Shown piece after piece: positions 1 to 4,489 of a stretch of 64,000 nucleotides of DNA. Where the stretch lies: contig JACRME010000010.1 in assembly GCA_016235045.1 (NCBI GenBank), positions 1-64,000 on the forward strand. Reading direction: 5' to 3'. The first letter of the stretch is position 1, and every line of letters begins with the position of its first letter. The notes under the pieces were generated by a model. It worked only from the letters and a program-made list of their open reading frames with translations. It was not told the DNA's origin and searched no databases. This DNA comes from Nitrosomonadales bacterium. GTDB lineage: Bacteria; Pseudomonadota; Gammaproteobacteria; Burkholderiales; Gallionellaceae. Made by a program: the position numbers and the translations under genes.

Positions 1-1
1 C

Positions 2-556
2 GCCCAGATGGAAGGCCAGGAACAGAATCGAATGCAGGTTGCACCTGCCGTTATCCGCCCCTCTATCGAGACGGTGTTGGCCACCATCAGGTCGGAAATC
101 AAAACGGTGGAAGCGCTGATCCGTGATCACATTGATCGTCATCCTGACTTGAAAGACCAGTCAGCGTTGCTGGATAGCATTCCGGGCATTGGCAAAGCGA
201 CCATTGCCAGGCTGTTGGCGTTTGTCGGGGATGTGCAACGCTTCGACCATGCCAAGGCGCTGGCTGCGTTTGCCGGTCTGAATCCTACCGTGCATCAGTC
301 CGGCAGTTCGGTAAGAGGCAAGCCACACCTGTCCAAGAAAGGCAATTCGCTATTAAGAAAAGCGCTGTATATGCCGACAATCGTGGCGAGACGTTACAAT
401 CCGGTCATCAGGGAATTTGCCGATCGTTTGAAAAAGGCAGGTAAGTCGAATATGGTGATCATTGGCGCAGTGATGCGAAAGTTGCTGCATATTGTTTACG
501 GTGTGCTGAAGTCCGGTATGCCTTTCGATCCCGCTTGGGCTGTGAATCATGCTTGA
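2..556 (+). CDS. IS110/IS1111-family transposase, C-terminal part (5' end outside window)
   Basis: The open frame runs in from the left edge, so only the C-terminal part of the transposase is present. The visible protein has the Transposase_20 (IS116/IS110/IS902) domain: a helix-hairpin-helix-like LLDSIPGIGKATIARLLAF, then GLNPTVHQSGSSVRGK and a conserved LRKALYMP...MRKLLHIVYGVLKSG tail. IS110 enzymes are DEDD-type recombinases; the N-terminal catalytic half would lie upstream. The stop lies 26 bases before a half attC core (583-589). This fits the IS1111-attC group, which inserts specifically into integron attC sites. The family call is firm; the attC-targeting subgroup is inferred from position. 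No terminal inverted repeat was resolved. Confidence 0.9.
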   Translation, partial: AQMEGQEQNRMQVAPAVIRPSIETVLATIRSEIKTVEALIRDHIDRHPDLKDQSALLDSIPGIGKATIARLLAFVGDVQRFDHAKALAAFAGLNPTVHQSGSSVRGKPHLSKKGNSLLRKALYMPTIVARRYNPVIREFADRLKKAGKSNMVIIGAVMRKLLHIVYGVLKSGMPFDPAWAVNHA

Positions 557-570
557 CAGTCAAGACGGTA

Positions 571-589
571 TCTTAGCTGCACGTTATGC
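571..589 (+). other. Right half of an attC site (core GTTATGC) interrupted by the IS
   Basis: The bases before the first cassette gene read CTTAGCTGCACGTTATGC. This is the usual right end of an attC: a CTTA-rich L' region followed by core R' (GTTATGC, 583-589). The left half (R'' and spacer) is missing and replaced by the transposase-bearing element. The core is validated by the exact inverse GCATAAC at 912-918, at the 3' end of the same cassette. Confidence 0.75.
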
Positions 590-891
590 GTCCTGAAATC
601 GCGAACCTCGTCCAGCTCGGCACTTTGCCGTCAGAGCGCGGAGCTTCTCCTGAGCTCATACAGCAGTTTGAACAATGCTACCGTGCTATCAATCGTCCTG
701 TCAGCGACGAAGAAGCTCGAGCTTTAGTCGCGCTTTTCGGCAATGATGGTTGCTTTGGGCTCGCATCTTCGCTAGTACATCTCATCGAAACTGCCCCTGG
801 CTGGCCTCTCGTAGACTGCCTGGCGAACTCTGATAATGAGTGGGTGGACGAATTGCGCCAGCGCGCACTCCGTGGCGGGCATCTTCTATGA
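586..891 (+). CDS. Cassette-borne hypothetical protein (101 aa)
   Basis: This is a soluble acidic protein of about 101 residues with no signal peptide or membrane segment. I do not recognise a domain. It fills the first integron cassette: the ATG lies inside the R' core (GTTATGC, 583-589) and the stop precedes the matching R'' (912-918) by 20 bases. The start therefore has no separate ribosome-binding site, which is common for cassette genes; a later non-ATG start is possible. No other Met occurs near the N-terminus. The C-terminal half contains many Leu/Asp/Glu residues (LIETAPGWPLVDCLANSDNEW). The function is unknown. Confidence 0.65.
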   Translation: MRPEIANLVQLGTLPSERGASPELIQQFEQCYRAINRPVSDEEARALVALFGNDGCFGLASSLVHLIETAPGWPLVDCLANSDNEWVDELRQRALRGGHLL

Positions 892-911
892 TCGTCCGCC
901 TTGGAAAGGGC

Positions 912-998
912 GCATAACATGGCGCTCAACCTCGCTCCCTTCGGTCGCTGGACGCTGCGCGATAAGGCCGCGCAGCGCCGGTTAGCTTTACGTTAGCT
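912..998 (+). other. attC recombination site 1
   Basis: R'' GCATAAC (912-918) and R' GTTAGCT (992-998) bracket 87 bases of imperfect palindrome with paired GCTGCGC/GCGCAGC arms and the CTTTACGTTAG end typical of this attC group. R'' is the exact inverse of the core at 583-589, which defines cassette 1 as 584-992. Confidence 0.85.
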
Positions 999-1017
999 CT
1001 CACCAATCACGACCAAG

Positions 1018-1551
1018 ATGGAACTCAAAACAAAAAACTTTCTATGGGGGGCGGTGGTTGGTGCGGCCTTGGTTGGCGCCACGATCATCGGGTTCTTCAC
1101 GTATTTGTATTTCAAGGGAGCCTCCATCAGCGCGGAAAAATTAATCCATCAACAGAAGGCTGAAGCTGAGCAAGTTCAGCGATTCGGTACCACTTGCGCA
1201 AACGTAATTCCAGATGCAATGGTATATCTTCACAATGCGCTTACTCCTACCCTTAAATCGTACCAAGAAGGGCGTTTCAACAAAGAAGCACTGACCGCCA
1301 TGATCTCGGGAGTCAAAAACAAGGTAGAGTTCTTGCGCCACTGTGCCACACAGGTTTCAGTTAAAAACGAAAGTGAGCTTAAGCGCTCAAGTCAGTTGAT
1401 GTCTGCGTCCCATGAATTATCAAATGTATATGTCTACCTTGATTCTCTTGCGATCAATAACTGCGACCATGAGTGCCAGCAAGATCTTGTGCGTCGGGCA
1501 ATAGAAGCATCGGTAAAACTAGAAAGTTTGCTTCGCGGCAATGAGCGCTAA
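1018..1551 (+). CDS. Cassette-borne membrane-anchored hypothetical protein (177 aa)
   Basis: One N-terminal transmembrane helix is visible (about residues 9-32, WGAVVGAALVGATIIGFF). It is followed by an alpha-helical extracytoplasmic region with four cysteines (TTCANV, RHCATQ, NNCDHECQQ). An N-in orientation is likely from the Lys residues before the helix. No family is recognised. The gene occupies the second cassette; its TAA stop (1549-1551) lies inside the attC core R'' (1546-1552). Base composition is more AT-rich than the housekeeping genes to the right. The paired Cys could form disulphides in the periplasm, which is inference only. Confidence 0.7.
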   Translation: MELKTKNFLWGAVVGAALVGATIIGFFTYLYFKGASISAEKLIHQQKAEAEQVQRFGTTCANVIPDAMVYLHNALTPTLKSYQEGRFNKEALTAMISGVKNKVEFLRHCATQVSVKNESELKRSSQLMSASHELSNVYVYLDSLAINNCDHECQQDLVRRAIEASVKLESLLRGNER

Positions 1552-1602
1552 CCTATCATTCAAGCGGGACGCTAAAGCGCGCCCCTTAATTTTACGTTAG
1601 AC
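1546..1602 (+). other. attC recombination site 2
   Basis: This is a short 57-base site: R'' CGCTAAC (1546-1552, one mismatch to the inverse of core 992-998), then the shared TTCAAGCGGGACGC and GCGCCCCTTAA arms, and R' GTTAGAC (1596-1602). The same arms recur at 3346-3408, so the two sites belong to one attC subfamily. Confidence 0.9.
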
Positions 1603-1629
1603 CCCATCAAAAATCGCCACGCGGCTCGT

Positions 1630-1658
1630 TTGACAATCTCATTTATTGTAGCTACAGT
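1630..1658 (+). promoter_or_regulatory. Promoter with overlapping palindromic operator for brnTA (cassette 3)
   Basis: A -35 TTGACA (1630-1635) and a -10 TACAGT (1653-1658) are separated by 17 bases. A perfect 10-bp palindrome TGTAGCTACA (1647-1656) overlaps the -10. BrnA-type antitoxins are DNA-binding autorepressors, so this palindrome is a plausible operator. It shows that the cassette carries its own promoter and does not depend on an integron Pc. Transcription would begin very close to the ATG at 1665. Confidence 0.6.
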
Positions 1659-1664
1659 AAAGCC

Positions 1665-1934
1665 ATGAAAATCGAGTTCGATCCCGCCAAGGACGCAGCA
1701 AACCATGCGAAGCACGGTGTGTCTCTGTCTATGGCAGTCGACCTCGACTGGGAAGCCGCGCTGGTGTGGGTTGATGAACGGTTCGAGTATGGCGAGACGA
1801 GGATGATCGCACTCGCACCAAAAACCGAAGTTCTGTACTACGTGGCATTTGTAAACAGAGGCGAAGCGCGAAGGGTCATCAGCCTGCGCCGCGCCAATCG
1901 TCGCGAGGTGAAATACTATGTCGAAAATCTCTAA
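1665..1934 (+). CDS. brnT: BrnT-family ribonuclease toxin (DUF497)
   Basis: The 89-residue protein has the BrnT/DUF497 pattern: an N-terminal FDPAKDAANHAKHGVS (FD-x-K-x-x-x-N-x-x-KHG motif), a central strand-rich part and a C-terminal RRVISLRRANRREVKYY. BrnT toxins are RelE-fold ribonucleases that halt translation and are neutralised by BrnA. The gene overlaps the next frame by 17 bases, so translation is coupled to the antitoxin. All family landmarks appear intact. The toxin precedes the antitoxin, as is usual for BrnTA. A dedicated promoter lies just upstream. Confidence 0.9.
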   Translation: MKIEFDPAKDAANHAKHGVSLSMAVDLDWEAALVWVDERFEYGETRMIALAPKTEVLYYVAFVNRGEARRVISLRRANRREVKYYVENL

Positions 1935-2217
1935 GCGCCCAACTATCCGCATGCCCACTACGGAAGAGGATAAGGCCATTACTGCTGCAGCTAAAAGTGA
2001 TCCTGACGCACAACCGCTTACGCCAAAGCAATTGAAAGCCATGGTGCCAATCCGAGCCCTGCGTGGTCGTCCGAAGTCTGAAAACAAGAAGCTGCTTGTC
2101 TCGGTGCGTTATAGCCCAGAGGTTGTTGCCTACTTCAAGTCAACCGGTGAAGGTTGGCAATCACGAATGGATGGTGTGCTTCGCAAATACGTGACACGCC
2201 ATTCACGTAGTGCGTGA
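1918..2217 (+). CDS. brnA: BrnA-family antitoxin
   Basis: The 99-residue antitoxin follows brnT with a 17-base overlap. Its C-terminal half (RGRPKSENKKLLVSVRYSPEVVAYFKSTGEGWQSRMDGVLRKYV) is the ribbon-helix-helix BrnA/DUF4415 domain: a beta strand followed by two helices with the conserved GxGWQxRM core. BrnA dimers bind BrnT and repress the operon. The stop lies six bases before attC core R'' (2224), so the pair exactly fills one cassette. Cassette-borne toxin-antitoxin pairs are thought to stabilise large arrays. Confidence 0.9.
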   Translation: MSKISKRPTIRMPTTEEDKAITAAAKSDPDAQPLTPKQLKAMVPIRALRGRPKSENKKLLVSVRYSPEVVAYFKSTGEGWQSRMDGVLRKYVTRHSRSA

Positions 2218-2223
2218 TATGCG

Positions 2224-2301
2224 GTCTAACCCTACGCTCAAGTTCGCTCCCTTTGGTCGCTGGGACGCGCCATCGGCGCGCCCCTTAACTATACGTTGAG
2301 G
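2224..2301 (+). other. attC recombination site 3
   Basis: R'' GTCTAAC (2224-2230) is the exact inverse of the core at 1596-1602. The right end is CCCCTTAACTATACGTTGAGG with R' GTTGAGG at 2295-2301. The 78-base site shares its long left arm (CGCTCAAGTTCGCTCCCT...GGTCGCTGGGACGCGCC) with the truncated site at 3927. Confidence 0.88.
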
Positions 2302-2394
2302 CTGTAGAAAAACTCAAAATGCAAATTTTGCGTATCTATAAATCAACAGGTTGCGACTCGAATTTTTGTAAAAATCGAGTTTTTCTACAGCGTC
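2298..2394 (+). mobile_element. 97-bp MITE-like inverted-repeat element between two attC cores
   Basis: The arms 2298-2315 and 2377-2394 form an 18-bp inverted repeat with one mismatch (perfect core CTGTAGAAAAACTC / GAGTTTTTCTACAG). The interior is AT-rich, has further small hairpins and no reading frame. The element sits between core GTTGAGG (2295-2301) and core GTTAGCC (2395-2401). No R'' partner for GTTGAGG is present, so this slot is not a normal cassette. A non-autonomous transposable element or the remnant of an IS is the simplest reading. Confidence 0.55.
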
Positions 2395-2425
2395 GTTAGC
2401 CACCCCAAACCTAGGCTCCCTCCGC

Positions 2426-2746
2426 ATGGATATCGCATACCGTGACGACACCAAGATTACCGTTGAGGCCGCCGTGGCACGGTGAGCGCCTGGTGGGCAT
2501 CTCGCGCTCGCTCACGGACTTCACCTATGTTGCGTATCTCGCAGACCTAGCCGTCGATACAGACTACCAACGGCATGGCATCGGTAAGCAGCTTATCCAT
2601 GAAACAAAGCGAAGACTTGGGCGGGAATGCATGGTTGTGCTATTGGCTGCGCCGAAAGCAAACGAGTACTACCCGAAGGTTGGTTTTGAAACCCGAAGGT
2701 TGGTTTTGAACACAACCCGCGGGCATGGGTACTAAGGGGTGGCTAA
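2426..2746 (+). pseudogene. Cassette-borne GNAT N-acetyltransferase, decayed by a deletion and a 20-bp duplication
   Basis: The natural start at 2426 encodes MDIAYRDDTKITVE, the usual opening of a small GNAT family frequent in cassettes. The frame then breaks near 2468-2475 and resumes out of phase at WHGERLVGIS, so roughly the region preceding the first core strand is missing. The acetyl-CoA binding part is recognisable (LAVDTDYQRHGIGKQLI). Near the 3' end a 20-base unit is present twice in direct tandem (2671-2690, 2691-2710). This shifts the frame; removing one copy restores YYPKVGFEHNPRAWVL, the expected C-terminus. Two independent lesions mean no functional acetyltransferase is made. The expected family sequence is recalled, not aligned. 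Confidence 0.8.
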
Positions 2747-2806
2747 TCCGGCAGTCAACCGGACCTGCGCGAAAAGCCGCGTAGGCCGCTCACTTCTACG
2801 TTAGGG
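2741..2806 (+). other. attC recombination site 4
   Basis: R'' GGCTAAT (2741-2747) matches the inverse of core GTTAGCC (2395-2401) in six of seven positions. R' is GTTAGGG (2800-2806). The interior (CCGGCAGTCAACCGG, GCGCGAAAAGCCGCG) differs from the neighbouring sites, so this cassette probably came from a different source. Confidence 0.78.
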
Positions 2807-2857
2807 CCGCCATATCATGGTATGGCTTTTTATATTGCCAAGTGCTAGTCTGCGACC

Positions 2858-3148
2858 ATGGCAAACTCGCGTTTTGATTGGGATACCGACAAGGATGCTG
2901 AAAACCAGCAGAAGCACGGCGTTTCATTTTCCCACGCTCAGTACGCCTTCGCAGACCCACGACGCGTGATTGCCAAGGACATCACACATAGCCAAACCGA
3001 AGAGAGGTTCTATTGTTTCGGAGAGGTTGATGGTGGTGTTCTTACGGTGCGATTCACATATCGTGCTTCTGTTATTCGAATATACGGCGCTGGCTATTGG
3101 CGCAAAGGAAAGGCAATTTATGAGCGCGAAAATAAAATACACGGATGA
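2858..3148 (+). CDS. brnT: BrnT-family toxin, second cassette copy
   Basis: The 96-residue BrnT/DUF497 protein has the N-terminal FDWDTDKDAENQQKHGVSF motif, central EERFYCFGEVDGGVLTVRFTYR and a C-terminal RIYGAGYWRKGKAIYER segment in place of the more common RIISARxATxxER. It is divergent from the brnT at 1665, so the two are independent acquisitions and not a duplication. It overlaps its antitoxin by 29 bases. A CCATA-N6-TATGG inverted repeat upstream (2810-2825) could be an operator, but the promoter is unclear. Confidence 0.85.
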   Translation: MANSRFDWDTDKDAENQQKHGVSFSHAQYAFADPRRVIAKDITHSQTEERFYCFGEVDGGVLTVRFTYRASVIRIYGAGYWRKGKAIYERENKIHG

Positions 3149-3395
3149 ACCCCTTGGCAAAATGCAGGTGATTCCTGACTTTCTTCCCTCGCCTGCCGAG
3201 TTGGCTTATCGCGAAGATAGTGTAAAGGTCACTCTGGCTTTGAGCCAAAAGAGTATCGAGTTCTTCAAGTCCGAAGCCACGAAGCATCACACCCAATACC
3301 AACGCATGATTCGTCGGCTTCTTGACTCTTATGTTGATACCCATGCCCTAACCAGTCGTTCAAGCGGGACGCCGCGCAAGCGCGGCGCCCCTTAA
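3120..3395 (+). CDS. BrnA-like ribbon-helix-helix antitoxin whose C-terminus is encoded by attC
   Basis: The start is the ATG at 3120, giving 91 residues. The core SVKVTLALSQKSIEFFKSEATKHHTQYQRMIRRLLDSYV is a ribbon-helix-helix (CopG/BrnA-like) domain, expected to bind the toxin and the operator. No stop occurs before the attC core R'' (3346), so the frame runs through the attC and ends only at 3393-3395. This appends a basic tail (about LTSRSSGTPRKRGAP) encoded by recombination-site DNA. Because the attC right half is shared by many cassettes, the tail would change little on cassette movement. Confidence 0.8.
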   Translation: MSAKIKYTDEPLGKMQVIPDFLPSPAELAYREDSVKVTLALSQKSIEFFKSEATKHHTQYQRMIRRLLDSYVDTHALTSRSSGTPRKRGAP

Positions 3396-3408
3396 CTTTA
3401 CGTTAGGC
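3346..3408 (+). other. attC recombination site 5
   Basis: R'' CCCTAAC (3346-3352) is the exact inverse of the core at 2800-2806. The arms GTTCAAGCGGGACGCCGCGC / GCGCGGCGCCCC and right end CTTAACTTTACGTTAGGC follow, with R' GTTAGGC at 3402-3408. This is the most canonical attC of the array. It overlaps the 3' end of the upstream antitoxin frame. Confidence 0.92.
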
Positions 3409-3474
3409 ATACGTTCGATTTGGGATGCGATGCGCGCTAAAATCACCTCATTAGTTCTGAATGGAGTCTGAGCC

Positions 3475-3702
3475 ATGAACACGCAACTCATACAGCAAGC
3501 ACGTGTACTCAACACTGACGAGCAGATTGAGCTGGTTGAGGCCATTTGGGACGGGATCGTTAGTCGCGGCGCCGCACCATCGTTGACCGAAACGCAGAAA
3601 TCGGAACTTGACCGCCGCCTCGCAGATCATCTTGCCAACCCCGATGATGTCGTTCCCTGGAGTGAAGTAAAGGCTTCAGCTCTTGCCAAAATCAGGCAAT
3701 GA
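3475..3702 (+). CDS. Addiction-module antitoxin component (TIGR02574-like)
   Basis: The 75-residue protein resembles the short addiction-module component family paired with RelE/ParE toxins: QLIQQARVLNTDEQIELVEAIWDGI, then LTETQKSELDRRLADHLANPDDVVPWSEVKA. The 'W-D-G/S-I' and 'NPDDVVPWSEVK' elements are the family landmarks. A GGAG ribosome-binding site precedes the ATG. A candidate -10 TAAAAT lies about 40 bases upstream, but its -35 is weak. The frame overlaps the toxin start by four bases (ATGA). It would neutralise the toxin by binding; its partner is damaged (see next). Confidence 0.82.
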   Translation: MNTQLIQQARVLNTDEQIELVEAIWDGIVSRGAAPSLTETQKSELDRRLADHLANPDDVVPWSEVKASALAKIRQ

Positions 3703-3932
3703 GCTTGCCGGTTACTTTTCATCGTGCCGCCAGTGCAGAGTTCATCGAAGCAGGTGCGTGGTATGAGACCAAGCGAATTGGTCTTGCTCTTGAGTTTATG
3801 GCCGAGATTCGGCGTGTCGTCGCTAATCGTTTCGCGTACAGCGTTTATTTTCGCGCAGAGCATCATCGCATTGTTGTTTTGGCGGTATTTCACGGCAGCA
3901 GAGATCCGGTCATTTGGCAGGCTAGAGCCTAA
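3699..3932 (+). CDS. RelE/ParE-family toxin with an internal in-frame deletion
   Basis: The N-terminal part (MSLPVTFHRAASAEFIEAGAWYETKRIGLALEFMAEI) and C-terminal part (RRVVANRFAYSVYFRAEHHRIVVLAVFHGSRDPVIW) are both typical of ParE-like type II toxins, but the protein is only 77 residues against about 95-100. The segment that normally links them (helix end and the strand carrying YAVVHKDI or similar) is absent, and the junction is in frame near residues 38-40. The toxin is probably inactive while its antitoxin is intact. The stop TAA (3930-3932) lies in the attC R'' core. The missing length is estimated from memory of the family. Confidence 0.78.
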   Translation: MSLPVTFHRAASAEFIEAGAWYETKRIGLALEFMAEIRRVVANRFAYSVYFRAEHHRIVVLAVFHGSRDPVIWQARA

Positions 3933-3980
3933 CCCTGCGCTCAAGTTCGCTCCCTCCGGTCGCTGGGACGCGCCTTCGGC
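3927..3980 (+). other. Truncated attC at the right end of the array
   Basis: R'' GCCTAAC (3927-3933) is the exact inverse of the core at 3402-3408, closing the last complete cassette. The left arm matches attC 3 almost base for base as far as GGGACGCGCC-TCGGCG. The sequence then diverges (TAAAGCCACTCG) and no R' follows. The site is therefore broken and marks the end of the recognisable array. Confidence 0.8.
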
Positions 3981-4489
3981 GTAAAGCCACTCGCATCTAT
4001 CTTGATGGGAAACGTTGAAATGGACAAAGAAAATTTACTTGAAGTCCAGTTTATCCGCTTTGGGTAAACCCAATGTACGCCGAAAGCACACAATCATTGG
4101 TTACGTCTTTAGTTGGTTGTTTGGGTCGTTTGCTGCTCTCTGGGAATACGCCGGTTTAGCAAACCAGCACCAGAATTTCCCCCATAAAATTGCATGGCCC
4201 ATCCGTTGGGACACGCCAAGGCGCGTCCCTTGGCTACTGCGGAGCCGCACCATCGTTGACCGAAGTGCAGAGATCGGAACCAGGCTCACCTTGCTGACCA
4301 TCCTGCCAGCCAGGCGCAGGTCGCCCAATGAATCAACCGCTTTAGTCAATACACTACCCTTTTGCTGCGTCAATCAGTAGACTGGCGGCAAGGTATGCAA
4401 GCTTGCATTTGCCGGTTTTCCACAGGAAACTTTCCTGGCAATTGCGTTGTTCCCGCCCTGTTTGCCGCCCGTTGGAGTAGAGGCTGACC
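3981..4489 (+). other. Array-edge region without an intact gene
   Basis: No convincing gene is present. A short frame from 4020 stops after 15 codons. A degenerate attC-like arm and a fragment of an antitoxin gene lie at 4201-4280. A perfect 14-bp palindrome ATGCAAGCTTGCAT (4395-4408), flanked by GGCAA/TTGCC, lies about 80 bases before the next gene. It may be an operator for that gene or chance. The rest shows no recognisable structure. Confidence 0.6.
4201..4280 (+). pseudogene. Degenerate attC arm plus fragment of an addiction-module antitoxin gene
   Basis: Bases 4239-4280 match 3566-3607, inside the antitoxin gene at 3475, at 38 of 42 positions. The preceding GTTGGGACACGCCAAGGCGCGTCCCTT resembles an attC arm with a palindromic GACACGCC/GGCGCGTC. 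This is the remains of another cassette carrying a related antitoxin, so the array once extended further right. Confidence 0.6.

Noticed and set aside
2970-3119. Extending the second antitoxin to an upstream start at 2970 (141 aa).
   Set aside because: That extension lies wholly within the toxin gene in another frame and adds no domain. The ATG at 3120 gives a normal ribbon-helix-helix protein with a short overlap.
4013-4020. GTTGAAA as a possible attC R' core closing the site opened at 3927.
   Set aside because: It ends in a purine where the core needs a pyrimidine. It lacks the CTTAACTTTAC lead-in, and the intervening sequence does not fold like the other sites.
571-4280. Reading the repeated attC-type motifs as a CRISPR array.
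   Set aside because: The repeats differ in length and sequence, form imperfect palindromes with RYYYAAC/GTTRRRY cores, and are separated by whole genes, not uniform spacers.
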